Part shown: piece by piece, positions 1 to 7,866 of the stretch
Position numbering within the stretch: position 1 is the stretch's first letter
How the letters are laid out: the number at the start of each line of letters is the position of its first letter
Made by a program: the position numbers and the translations under genes
The notes under the pieces: model-generated
The model's input: the letters and a program-made list of their open reading frames with translations, nothing else
Databases searched by the model: none
What the model was told of the DNA's origin: nothing
Assembly: GCA_024637195.1 (NCBI GenBank)
Contig: JAGXFN010000002.1
Coordinates: 186,001 to 250,000 of the forward strand
Length of the DNA: 64,000 nucleotides
Source: Arcobacter sp.
GTDB taxonomy: Bacteria > Campylobacterota > Campylobacteria > Campylobacterales > Sulfurimonadaceae
Direction: 5' to 3'

Positions 1-1102
1 TACGACGATCAACGGTTTCCCTTTTAACTCACAAATAAACCTGCTTAAAAAACACATAGAGAGCATTGCCGAACTTGGTCCCGATGCGATCATCGTCGCG
101 ACGCCTGGCGTGCTCAAACTCGCTCACGAGATCGCACCGCATATCGATCTTCACCTTTCTACCCAGGCCAACGTCATGAACGTCCTAGACGCGCAGATCT
201 ATCATGACATGGGCGCCAAGCGCATCATTACGGCACGCGAGATCTCACTGAAAGATCTTCAAGAGATCAAAAAAGATCTGCCGACGCTTGAGCTGGAGGT
301 CTTTGTCCACGGCTCGATGTGTTTCGCCTATAGCGGACGCTGTCTGATATCGACGCTTCAAAGCGGGCGTGTTCCCAACCGCGGTTCATGCGCGAACGAC
401 TGCCGTTTTCCGTATGAGCTTTATGCCGCAAACCCCGAAACGGGAACGCTCTTCAGGCTCGAAGAGGACCCGGGCATCGGCACCTATATCATGAATTCCA
501 AAGATCTGAACCTTGCCTCGCATATGAAAGAGATTTTACAAAGCGGCTGTGTGGACTCCGTGAAGATAGAGGGGCGCACGAAGACCTCGTACTATGCGGC
601 GACAACGGCAAAGGCCTACCGCATGGCGATTGATGACTATTATGACAACACCTTTGTCCCCGAGCGTTATCAGGAGGAGTTGCAGAGCATGCAAAACCGC
701 GGTTTCACAGATGCCTATCTGATCAACCGCCCTTTCGAGAAGCATGACGGGCAGAGTCTTGATTTTACGATGCAGATGGGAACACATCAAGTCACAGGTA
801 TGGCAACTGAGTCTGGCGAGTACTATCTGTGCAAATATACGACCCGTCCAGGAGAGCGTCTTGAGATCATGGCCCCTTCGGAACAGGTGATAGAAGAGAT
901 GGAAAACGAGTACGGCTCTATCGTAAAAGAGGGTGAAAAAGCCTATCTGATCTTTAAAATACTCGAAGCTGAAAATAAAAAGATATGGGACGAGATACAT
1001 AGCGGGAATGTCAACCCGATCAAGTTGCCCGTAAAATTGCCTCCTTATACCTTCTTCAGAATCGAGGCGACAGACGAGATCAACCAGGCACCGAAGATAT
1101 AG
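1..1102 (+). CDS. Peptidase U32 family protein (TrhP/YegQ-like), 5' partial
   Basis: The reading frame is open from base 2, so the gene starts upstream of the window; about 366 codons are visible. It carries the U32 signature: a strand with STQANVMN, then HGSMCFAYSGRCL and a cysteine cluster (SCANDCRFPY). U32 proteins of this type are TrhP-like tRNA hydroxylation factors or collagenase-like peptidases. The cysteines are thought to bind a metal or Fe-S cluster in the TrhP/RlhA branch. I infer an RNA-modification role rather than proteolysis, but the sequence alone does not decide. It ends 90 bp before purE, with a likely promoter between, so purE need not depend on it. Confidence 0.85.
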   Translation, partial: TTINGFPFNSQINLLKKHIESIAELGPDAIIVATPGVLKLAHEIAPHIDLHLSTQANVMNVLDAQIYHDMGAKRIITAREISLKDLQEIKKDLPTLELEVFVHGSMCFAYSGRCLISTLQSGRVPNRGSCANDCRFPYELYAANPETGTLFRLEEDPGIGTYIMNSKDLNLASHMKEILQSGCVDSVKIEGRTKTSYYAATTAKAYRMAIDDYYDNTFVPERYQEELQSMQNRGFTDAYLINRPFEKHDGQSLDFTMQMGTHQVTGMATESGEYYLCKYTTRPGERLEIMAPSEQVIEEMENEYGSIVKEGEKAYLIFKILEAENKKIWDEIHSGNVNPIKLPVKLPPYTFFRIEATDEINQAPKI

Positions 1103-1131
1103 CTCCTTGTTTATGGGCAGAAAATTTAAGA

Positions 1132-1137
1132 TATAAT
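1132..1137 (+). promoter_or_regulatory. Candidate sigma70 -10 element for purE
   Basis: A perfect TATAAT lies 55 bases before the purE start, in a short AT-rich gap after the U32 gene. In Campylobacterota the -10 box is conserved while the -35 is usually weak, so only the -10 is marked. It would give a leader of roughly 50 nt. Confidence 0.55.
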
Positions 1138-1192
1138 AACAAAAATTTTTAGACTGCTTTTAAGGGGTCTATCTACAAAATAAAGGCTTGGA

Positions 1193-1687
1193 ATGAAATT
1201 TGTTTCTATAATTATGGGAAGTAAGAGTGATTATGATGTAATGAAGTCATGTTCGGATACCTTTGAAGCTTTTGGTGTTCACTATGAACTGATCATTTCT
1301 TCTGCACACAGAAGTCCCGAACGTACTAAAAAGTATATTAAAGAAGCTGAAACAAAGGGCGCTCACGTCTTTATCGCCGCTGCCGGTATGGCAGCTCATC
1401 TTGCGGGTGTTTTGGCGTCTCAGACGGTAAAACCTATTATAGGAGTACCGATGAGCGCTTCGGCACTTAGCGGTATCGACGCGCTTCTTTCAACTGTTCA
1501 GATGCCGGCAGGCATGCCGGTAGCGACAGTGGCAATCGGCAAGGCAGGCGCTATCAACTCTGCCTATCTGGCCATGCAGATATTGGCGCTGAATGATGAG
1601 GACCTTCGTATAAAACTCTTGGAAGACCGCATCGCGAAGGCTAAAAAAGTGGAGATGGACTCTTTAGAGATAGAGACGATCTTATAA
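1193..1687 (+). CDS. purE: N5-carboxyaminoimidazole ribonucleotide mutase PurE
   Basis: This is a 164-residue class I PurE, which moves the carboxylate of N5-CAIR to give 4-carboxy-AIR in de novo purine synthesis in the cytoplasm. The N-terminal MGSKSDYDVM motif and the SAHRSPERT segment, which holds the active-site histidine, are intact, followed by the AAGMAAHLAG phosphate-binding loop. Length is normal for a bacterial PurE. It is followed after 20 bp by a DUF3972 gene, probably cotranscribed; I recall the same pairing in Campylobacter and Helicobacter. Confidence 0.96.
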   Translation: MKFVSIIMGSKSDYDVMKSCSDTFEAFGVHYELIISSAHRSPERTKKYIKEAETKGAHVFIAAAGMAAHLAGVLASQTVKPIIGVPMSASALSGIDALLSTVQMPAGMPVATVAIGKAGAINSAYLAMQILALNDEDLRIKLLEDRIAKAKKVEMDSLEIETIL

Positions 1688-1707
1688 GCAATTACGAGGA
1701 GGATAAT

Positions 1708-2199
1708 GTGCTGGGAAACTGGATTACAATTCAAGAGTACTCGGATTTGACAGGTCTTAGTCCTGACGCCATTGACGATCTGATGGAACGCGGGAAACTC
1801 GAGTGTAAACAAGAGCGCGGAAAGATCTATATTGATCCTTCGCGCGGGATGAAGGCCATTATCCCAAACGAGATTTCAGATATCTCGGCCGGCAAATCAG
1901 GTATAACTGTAGCGCCGCAATTTATAGAAAAAACGATCGGCACGATTATCAATCTGCACGAAAAAGTCCTCTCCGCCAAAGATGAGACGATCGAGTCTAT
2001 CAAGAGTGAAAACCTTTTTCTAAAAGAAGCTCTGGCTTCGCTGCAGGAGCTTTATGAAGAAGACAGAAAAACAGTCGATACCCTGACCAAACAGCTCAAT
2101 ATCTCCCAAGACGAGGTAGAGTTTTTAAAACGAAAATACAAATTGATGTGGGGCAAGGTCGTCGAAGAGTATGCCGATAATGCTCCGACTTCACGCTAA
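1708..2199 (+). CDS. DUF3972 family protein (MerR-like N-terminus, coiled-coil C-terminus)
   Basis: A 163-residue protein beginning with GTG behind a strong GAGGAGG ribosome site; an overlapping ATG two bases earlier is out of frame. Residues 5-45 (ITIQEYSDLTGLSPDAI then DLMERGKL) look like a small helix-turn-helix of the kind used in MerR-like domains. Residues about 80-145 are a heptad-rich coiled coil. The family is known to me as DUF3972, restricted to Campylobacterota, with no assigned function. Its place after purE is conserved. A DNA-binding or scaffold role is only inference. Confidence 0.8.
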   Translation: MLGNWITIQEYSDLTGLSPDAIDDLMERGKLECKQERGKIYIDPSRGMKAIIPNEISDISAGKSGITVAPQFIEKTIGTIINLHEKVLSAKDETIESIKSENLFLKEALASLQELYEEDRKTVDTLTKQLNISQDEVEFLKRKYKLMWGKVVEEYADNAPTSR

Positions 2200-2206
2200 A
2201 CGCAAA

Positions 2207-2235
2207 GAGATAGCCCCTTATCTCCTCTCTCTTTT
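2207..2235 (+). terminator. Weak intrinsic terminator after the purE-DUF3972 pair
   Basis: GAGATA and TATCTC form a 6-bp stem around a 6-base loop, followed by a pyrimidine run with five T. The stem is short and AT-rich, so it may only partly stop transcription before the DUF89 gene. Confidence 0.4.
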
Positions 2236-2259
2236 TCCCTTACCGATGGAGTTTTTTAA

Positions 2260-3117
2260 ATGAAGATCGATCCCGCCTGCACAGAGTGCATTATCAACCA
2301 AAGCCGGCGCGTTGCCGAGGCGATCAAAGCGGATGCAAAGCTTACTCGCGAGATAGTACGCGCCGTCGAGGCAATGGCACCGGGCTTCTCTTTTGAGCAG
2401 AGCCCGCCCGAAGTCGCTTCGGCAGTGTATGAGAAGATGGCGCTGATCGCAGGCAAAGAGGACCTCTACGATGAGGTGAAAAGAGTCTCTACCCTCAAGG
2501 CAAAAGAGTTTGTTCCTTATTTGCAGCAGAAGATCTTGGCCTCGTCCGAGCCGCTTTTGACGGCTACAAAGATTGCCGTTGCGGGAAATGTGATCGATCT
2601 AGCGGCCGAATACACCTTTGATCTGAGCGAAGAGCTCGAAAAGATATTTCAGATGCCGTTTGCGGTGAATGACTTTGAGAAACTCCGCCAAAGGCTTTCT
2701 ACGGCATCGACGCTTTTGTACATCGCAGACAATGCCGGTGAGCATATCTTCGACAAGATCTATATTAAGACGATACGCTCTCTTTATCCCTCTGTCGAGG
2801 TCTACTACATGACGCGCGGCAATGCCATCATCAACGATGTTACCTATGAAGAAGCGAAAGAGGCGGGATTTGAACATCTCAGCCATCTGATCAACAGTGG
2901 TGTCAACACCCCCGGTTTTGTCTATGAGAGAGCAAATGCAGATGCTCAAAAACTTTTTGACAGTGCGGATATGATCATTACGAAAGGGATGGGAAATTAT
3001 GAGTGCCTGAGCGATGCAACGCGCAAGGATCTCTTCTTTTTACTGAAGGTGAAATGCAGCGTTGTGGCACGATCTTTGGGAAAAGAAGTGGGCGATATTA
3101 TCTGCAAAGCCTCTTAG
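2260..3117 (+). CDS. DUF89 (damage-control phosphatase, ARMT1-like) family protein
   Basis: A 285-residue protein with the small all-bacterial/archaeal DUF89 architecture. Residues 5-11 contain a CTEC pair typical of this subgroup. The core motif [12 protein letters not shown] around residue 150 supplies the conserved Asp-Asn and Glu-Asp metal ligands, and a later [10 protein letters not shown] segment matches the family. DUF89 enzymes are Mn- or Co-dependent phosphatases that remove harmful sugar or cofactor phosphates; the substrate here is unknown. The gene ends tail to tail with the chemoreceptor gene, their stop codons overlapping. Confidence 0.82.
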   Translation: MKIDPACTECIINQSRRVAEAIKADAKLTREIVRAVEAMAPGFSFEQSPPEVASAVYEKMALIAGKEDLYDEVKRVSTLKAKEFVPYLQQKILASSEPLLTATKIAVAGNVIDLAAEYTFDLSEELEKIFQMPFAVNDFEKLRQRLSTASTLLYIADNAGEHIFDKIYIKTIRSLYPSVEVYYMTRGNAIINDVTYEEAKEAGFEHLSHLINSGVNTPGFVYERANADAQKLFDSADMIITKGMGNYECLSDATRKDLFFLLKVKCSVVARSLGKEVGDIICKAS

Positions 3118-4568
3118 CGGCAGTCTCCGTCTATCCCGCAGGCTCTATCGGCTTCATCAAGCATCTCTTCCATAAGCAAGGCCAGTTTTTTGCCCTCTTC
3201 TTCTATATCTTTAAAATTCTTGATAATCTCCTCTTTGTTTTGGACAACAGTGTCTTTGTCTGTAATAAAGGAGATGTTTCTGTCCACAAGTGTATGTATT
3301 TTTCTGTGCGGTGCATCGAGTCTTGGATAGGTACTTGTGTGGGAGAACTTCTCTTTTGCCTCGCCCTCATACCATTGACCGAGATGGCACTCTGAGGGGC
3401 TTAGAAACTCTGTTCTTATCTCACGTCTGAAGACAGAGGAATAGGCATTGGACTTATAGATGGTATGGTCGATCTTTGCCAGGGTGACAAAGACCATATT
3501 GGAGATGGAGTGGGCATATCGGTTCGTCCCCTGCGCGTCCTTGCTGAAATCATCCAGGGTTGTTGTAAAGCTGTTGATTCTTTCGCTGGAGCTCTGGGCG
3601 ATGCTGTTCATACGGTTTGAGCGGTCTTGAAGATCGTTGGCATCTTGCTGTAGAGTCTGAATAGAGATGGCGATCTCGCTCGTTGCCTTTTGTGTACGCT
3701 CTGCGAGCTTGCGCACTTCATCCGCGACAACAGCAAAGCCGCGTCCGTGCTCGCCGGCTCTTGCTGCTTCGATCGCCGCGTTTAAAGCAAGAAGATTGGT
3801 CTGATCGGCGATGTCTTTGATCAGATCGACAACAGAGGTGATCTCGTCTGTTTTGTTTGAGAGCATCTGAATGCTTTGCGAAGAGTGATCGACCCCCTCT
3901 ATCAGTTCATGCAGCCCCGAAGAGATAACCTGCAGCTCTTTTGTACTGTTTTTGGCATTTGCCGACGTGCTTTCACTCGCGGTGACGATTTTCTCAATAC
4001 TGCTCAGCGATTTCTTGAGGTCGGTCTGCAGCAGTTCGAGTTCGCCGATGACGCCTGAACCGATCTCACTTAAGGCTTCGTTGACGTCTGTGCCTGCGAT
4101 ATGGACCGTATCGGCCTGCATATGCGAGATAGCCTCGTTTGTCTTTTGAGCATTTCTTTTGAACTCACCCTGGAACTCGGCGGTATCGATCTGAGGATAG
4201 GCTCTTTTTTGGCTAGCCTGATCGATGGAAGAGGAGACCTGTTTTGCAAAATTTTCAAGCTGAGACAAAAAAGTATTCATATTTTTTCCCAATTCGACCA
4301 TTTCGCCTCCGTCATTGATCTTTTCAAGTCGGTAGCTGAGTTCCCCGTTCTGTGCTTTCTGGATCGTCTCGGAGAGACTTCTGACGGTTGCTTGGACTTT
4401 TCGGATATTGATAAACATATACCAGGCCAGGGCAAAATTGGCGATATTTACAAGACGCATAAGATCAAAACCGTAATGGTAGATTTCTGTGATCAGAGCA
4501 AGGGTAAAGATGACCAAGGAGATGATGTTTGCGTACTGTATCTTTGACAAGGACGAGAGGGAGTTCAT
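3114..4568 (-). CDS. Methyl-accepting chemotaxis protein with C-terminal CZB domain
   Basis: A 484-residue chemoreceptor. Two adjacent hydrophobic segments (about residues 10-30 and 35-55) form a membrane hairpin with almost no periplasmic part, so the signal is probably sensed in the cytoplasm or membrane. A HAMP-like stretch follows, then the signalling hairpin with the hallmark [19 protein letters not shown] tip near residues 265-285. The C-terminus (residues about 380-480) is a CZB domain, with HxxxY, ECHLGQWY and APHRKIH supplying the zinc-binding Cys/His set. CZB receptors are linked to zinc or hypochlorous-acid sensing in other bacteria. It stands alone with no che genes nearby. Confidence 0.92.
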   Translation of the reverse strand: MNSLSSLSKIQYANIISLVIFTLALITEIYHYGFDLMRLVNIANFALAWYMFINIRKVQATVRSLSETIQKAQNGELSYRLEKINDGGEMVELGKNMNTFLSQLENFAKQVSSSIDQASQKRAYPQIDTAEFQGEFKRNAQKTNEAISHMQADTVHIAGTDVNEALSEIGSGVIGELELLQTDLKKSLSSIEKIVTASESTSANAKNSTKELQVISSGLHELIEGVDHSSQSIQMLSNKTDEITSVVDLIKDIADQTNLLALNAAIEAARAGEHGRGFAVVADEVRKLAERTQKATSEIAISIQTLQQDANDLQDRSNRMNSIAQSSSERINSFTTTLDDFSKDAQGTNRYAHSISNMVFVTLAKIDHTIYKSNAYSSVFRREIRTEFLSPSECHLGQWYEGEAKEKFSHTSTYPRLDAPHRKIHTLVDRNISFITDKDTVVQNKEEIIKNFKDIEEEGKKLALLMEEMLDEADRACGIDGDCR

Positions 4569-4681
4569 AGTTTTCCTTTATGGAAGAATTGTAGCGCAGA
4601 GAAGAAAGAGATAAATGATTTTTTGCGCGCTTGCGATGTAAAACAGAGCAATGTCACACTAAGTAGCAGTACAGAGCCGCG

Positions 4682-5245
4682 CTAGGAGAGAATGGGGGTA
4701 TCGCGCTCTTTTTCTATTTGAAAGCTGAAGATCTTTGGATGATGTCTCATCTGTTTTGCCTCAAGTCCCGCTTCTTGCAGAAGACGGGCCAGGTACTCTT
4801 CAAAACTGCTCGACTCCGACCAGACTTGGGGTAAAAAGTCAGTTTTATTGCCGCCTGCGGCAAAGATCAGCGCTTCTTTTCCCTGACTGAGTTTTTGGCG
4901 AAGCTCATCGATATCACGGTAGGTGATCTCTTTGGGTTCGATAAGCAGGGAGAGTTCGATGCTGCTACGAAGATACTCGGACGTTTTCAACGGCGAAAAA
5001 CGTGTATCCTCAAAGGCAGCCGCTTTCGCATTATGGATGATATCGTCTAAGAGAGAGTGTCGGGGAGTGATCGTTCCTCTTGAACCGCGAAGCTCATTGT
5101 CGAGATAAATCGACACAAAAGAGGAGATAGGTTCTTTAAGCAGAGGGTACTGTTCAAAAAGCGCTTCTTTATCGATACGGTTCTGCGCTTCCAAGACTTC
5201 AGTGATGGATTCTCTGGCTAGCTGTAAGAGCAGTGACTGAGACAT
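4682..5245 (-). CDS. AMMECR1 domain protein (AmmeMemoRadiSam system protein A-like)
   Basis: A 187-residue single-domain AMMECR1 protein. The fold is recognised from the ELRGSRGTI strand (residues about 50-60), the AAFEDTRFSPL segment and the LPQVWSESSSFEEYLARL helix. In most relatives the first motif is LRGCIG; here the Cys is Ser and the Ile is Arg. In many prokaryotes this protein occurs with a MEMO1-like protein and a radical SAM enzyme in an uncharacterised system. Neither partner is seen in this window. Function unknown; cytoplasmic. Confidence 0.78.
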   Translation of the reverse strand: MSQSLLLQLARESITEVLEAQNRIDKEALFEQYPLLKEPISSFVSIYLDNELRGSRGTITPRHSLLDDIIHNAKAAAFEDTRFSPLKTSEYLRSSIELSLLIEPKEITYRDIDELRQKLSQGKEALIFAAGGNKTDFLPQVWSESSSFEEYLARLLQEAGLEAKQMRHHPKIFSFQIEKERDTPILS

Positions 5246-5344
5246 GCGGCAGATCCTCTGTTCATTTTATAAGTCTGTTTAGAGATGCCATTTATTATAG
5301 CAAAATTATGTCATCAAACAAGTCACTGCTTTGGCGGGCTGTTT

Positions 5345-6250
5345 TTATGAGAGCGGAGCGTGCCCGATCAACCCATAATATTTGTATCGCTCAAGAATAG
5401 TCCCAGCCCAGGCGGAATGGGCAAACTTCTCTCCCATCCGGCCCTCCTGGACGATGATCGCCTTAGTCTGCGGATCCAGCATCTTCACAGCCATTTCATA
5501 CTCACTGCGGGTAACTCTGTAGGCTTCGTTGACCGGTTCTATCTGCTCTGGATGGATGATGGTCTTGCCGAGAAGACCCTGGCGGAGGTCATCTCGCACA
5601 TTTTGCTCAAAAAGCGCCGGGGTGTTGATGCAGTTGAAGACGGTGGCTGTGATGTTGAAGCCGAAGGGTTTAAACAAGGTGATAACGTCGGCGATGATCT
5701 TTGCGGGAGCGACCAGGGTGTAGATGCTCTCTTCGCAGTTGCGCTTCAGACCAAGGAGGTTCATCATATCTTCTCCGCCCAGACGAAGGCTCAAGGTTTT
5801 GAGTGTGCTAGAGAGCAAAAAGCTACGGATAGCCTCGAGTTTCTCTGTACTGAACAGATCCAGGCTCTCGAGCACGGGCATAACATAAAAAGAATACGGC
5901 GAAGCCTTCAGGAGCAGCTCGTAGTCATGCATCACTTTGGTGGAAAACTTTGGAAGCGAAAAGCCGTCAATCCTGTCGATGTTTTTTATGCGTAAGAGCG
6001 CTTTTAGCACAAGAGGATTTCGGGGCCGGATAAAGACACAGAGCTTTTCGGGTTTATACCGCAGGAGCATCTGCGTGATATTTTCCATCGCGTCCTCAAG
6101 CTCCTCCTCGCCTAGGGCATCTTCGGTGTCGATGATACATGAGCGCAGGTGAGGATACTTTTGGCCGCTGCAAATGGACTGGAGATCTTTGTGAATAGCC
6201 GGGATATAGAGGCTTCCGCCCAGCTGGACAGGAGAGAGATGGCGAATCAT
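5345..6250 (-). CDS. HpcH/HpaI aldolase/citrate lyase (CitE-like) family protein
   Basis: A 301-residue TIM-barrel protein of the CitE/HpcH superfamily. Visible are the IDTEDALGEEE segment (acidic metal-binding residues), the CVFIRPRN strand with the substrate arginine, VMPVLES, the LRLGGEDM turn, and GKTIIHPEQIEPV near the C-terminus, which is the classic CitE ending. Such enzymes cleave or condense CoA-linked or keto acids with Mg. The substrate cannot be read from the sequence; there are no citrate lyase partners. Some CitE-like proteins belong to tellurite (ter)-associated biosynthetic clusters, but no ter gene is present. It starts 12 bp after the upstream coiled-coil gene, so the two are likely one operon. 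Confidence 0.78.
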   Translation of the reverse strand: MIRHLSPVQLGGSLYIPAIHKDLQSICSGQKYPHLRSCIIDTEDALGEEELEDAMENITQMLLRYKPEKLCVFIRPRNPLVLKALLRIKNIDRIDGFSLPKFSTKVMHDYELLLKASPYSFYVMPVLESLDLFSTEKLEAIRSFLLSSTLKTLSLRLGGEDMMNLLGLKRNCEESIYTLVAPAKIIADVITLFKPFGFNITATVFNCINTPALFEQNVRDDLRQGLLGKTIIHPEQIEPVNEAYRVTRSEYEMAVKMLDPQTKAIIVQEGRMGEKFAHSAWAGTILERYKYYGLIGHAPLS

Positions 6251-6262
6251 AAAAGGGCCTTG

Positions 6263-7153
6263 CTAGTAGAGATCTATTCGTTCTTTTAAGTTTTTGCAGT
6301 ACTGTTTGGCTGCCAGCAGGTTCTCTTTTTTCTCTTTGTCCGCCAGCGCATCAGGGTTGACATTTTTGAGGTAATACTCAACATATTTGCATAAGTTTAG
6401 ATCACCGGTGATATGCGCATCTTTTTTGAACTTTTTGACCATCTCGGACTTTTCTGAATCAATAAAAAGTTTTTCATTGAACTCAAATCCGAAATAGCTC
6501 AGAGATTGGCAGTACTGGTACTCGAGCTTCTCCTTGACCGTTTTGAAAAAGTCCATAAAAATGGCCTTGTGTTCGTTCTCAAAGCTTGAGAGCAAGCCCA
6601 GTACAGCGTCAAGCTCGTTGCGGCGCTGCCCCAGGAAATGGACGGTATCGACATGCTCGCGGCGAAGCATCTTGATCTTGTCTACCTGCTCTTTAGGGAG
6701 GTCTTTTAACTGTCCCTTGCTCTTGAGATCTTTTATCTTTGCGTCTTCTAGTTTCAGCTGGGTATGAAGGGTCTGCTCGCTGGAGATCAGCATCTGCAGT
6801 TCGGCTTTGAGCGCGTCATATTTGTGCAGCTGAAGGATATACTCCTGCTGAGCAAACAAAAACTCTTTGTTGTAGACCTGCAGAGCATGCTTGCTTTTTG
6901 ATTTGAACTCGCTGAAGGATTGGTCAAGCGCCTGTATGACCTTGAAAGAGCTCAGCAGTTCGGCATTGTAGATGGCATGATCGATATCTTTCATCATCCC
7001 TGCAGCCGAAAAGATAAACTCTTTAAAAACAGAGTACTTGAAGTTCTCATCGAAGTCAAAGGAGATCATCATAAAGTATTTTTTGACCAGTTTGATGTCG
7101 TTTTGGAAAAATGAGAGGACAACATCTTTTTGCGACGTACTTAGGTTAATCAT
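6263..7153 (-). CDS. Hypothetical coiled-coil protein upstream of the CitE-like gene
   Basis: I do not recognise this 296-residue protein. The start was set at the ATG behind GGGGAAATT; a longer frame to 7219 would run through the likely promoter. It has no signal peptide or membrane segment. Residues about 95-215 are rich in E, K, L and Q with heptad spacing and hold a KDLPKEQVDKIKMLRREH stretch, suggesting a long coiled coil. The N- and C-terminal parts are helical-looking with many Phe, Tyr and Lys. Its tight link to the CitE-like gene suggests a shared role, which is inference. Confidence 0.7.
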   Translation of the reverse strand: MINLSTSQKDVVLSFFQNDIKLVKKYFMMISFDFDENFKYSVFKEFIFSAAGMMKDIDHAIYNAELLSSFKVIQALDQSFSEFKSKSKHALQVYNKEFLFAQQEYILQLHKYDALKAELQMLISSEQTLHTQLKLEDAKIKDLKSKGQLKDLPKEQVDKIKMLRREHVDTVHFLGQRRNELDAVLGLLSSFENEHKAIFMDFFKTVKEKLEYQYCQSLSYFGFEFNEKLFIDSEKSEMVKKFKKDAHITGDLNLCKYVEYYLKNVNPDALADKEKKENLLAAKQYCKNLKERIDLY

Positions 7154-7271
7154 AATTTCCCCGATTGAATTGTGCTGTATTTTATCATATAAACAAATAC
7201 ACTTGCCTGTATTTGGCACAAATTATTCCAAATATAAAGAGCAGAAGATTAGCTAATGATAAAAATTGGCG

Positions 7272-7277
7272 TATAAT
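7272..7277 (+). promoter_or_regulatory. -10 element directly in front of the methyltransferase start
   Basis: A perfect TATAAT ends seven bases before the ATG at 7284. The expected transcription start falls on or next to the A of that ATG, which would make a leaderless mRNA. No Shine-Dalgarno sequence lies between the box and the ATG. Confidence 0.5.
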
Positions 7278-7283
7278 TGCAGT

Positions 7284-7865
7284 ATGAGCCGAATTGATAA
7301 TGAAAAATTTTATACCGCTTCTATCGAAAAATATGGGGACACAGCCAAAGGAGCGCACTGGAACTCTGCGCAATCCCAAGAGAAACGATTTGAGATACTG
7401 CTCTCGTGTATTCAGGATAAGGCTTTTTCTATCGTGGATGCCGGATGCGGATTTGGCGACTTGCATACCTTTCTTAAGACAAAAAATATCTCCTTCTTAT
7501 CGTATAAGGGTCTGGACATAAGCCCAAGTATGGCAAAAATTGCCCGGGCAAAGACAGGATGCGAGATTATAGAGTGTGATATCTGCCGCGATATTCTGCC
7601 TACAGCGGACTACTATATCTGCAGCGGAGCCATGAATATTTTAAGCCGTTTTGAGACCTATCTCTTTATCCGAAACTGCTATAACGCCTGCACAAAAGGA
7701 TTCGTCTTTAACCTGCTGATGGGAGATGACGACTCTTTGGTCTATAATCACTTCTATCCTGATGAGTTGCAGGGGCTCTTTGACGAGCTGGGTGCGAAGG
7801 TAAAGATCGTCAAGGGATATGTAGCGCACGATTTTACGGTCTTTATGCAAAAGGTCGACGCTTAA
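7284..7865 (+). CDS. Class I SAM-dependent methyltransferase
   Basis: A 193-residue protein with methyltransferase motif I, IVDAGCGFGDLHTFL (about residues 50-64), the acidic GLDISPSM motif II and an ECDI motif. A small Rossmann fold fills the whole protein. The substrate is unknown. An in-frame TTG at 7266 exists but lies within the promoter, so the ATG is preferred. The gene ends one base before asnB and is surely in its operon. Related methyltransferases modify small molecules or lipids; the asnB link suggests amidated metabolites but proves nothing. Confidence 0.8.
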   Translation: MSRIDNEKFYTASIEKYGDTAKGAHWNSAQSQEKRFEILLSCIQDKAFSIVDAGCGFGDLHTFLKTKNISFLSYKGLDISPSMAKIARAKTGCEIIECDICRDILPTADYYICSGAMNILSRFETYLFIRNCYNACTKGFVFNLLMGDDDSLVYNHFYPDELQGLFDELGAKVKIVKGYVAHDFTVFMQKVDA

Positions 7866-7866
7866 G

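Noticed and set aside
536-1000. 154-codon minus-strand ORF inside the U32 gene
   Set aside because: It lies entirely opposite a conserved coding frame, has no ribosome site and its residues show no family pattern.
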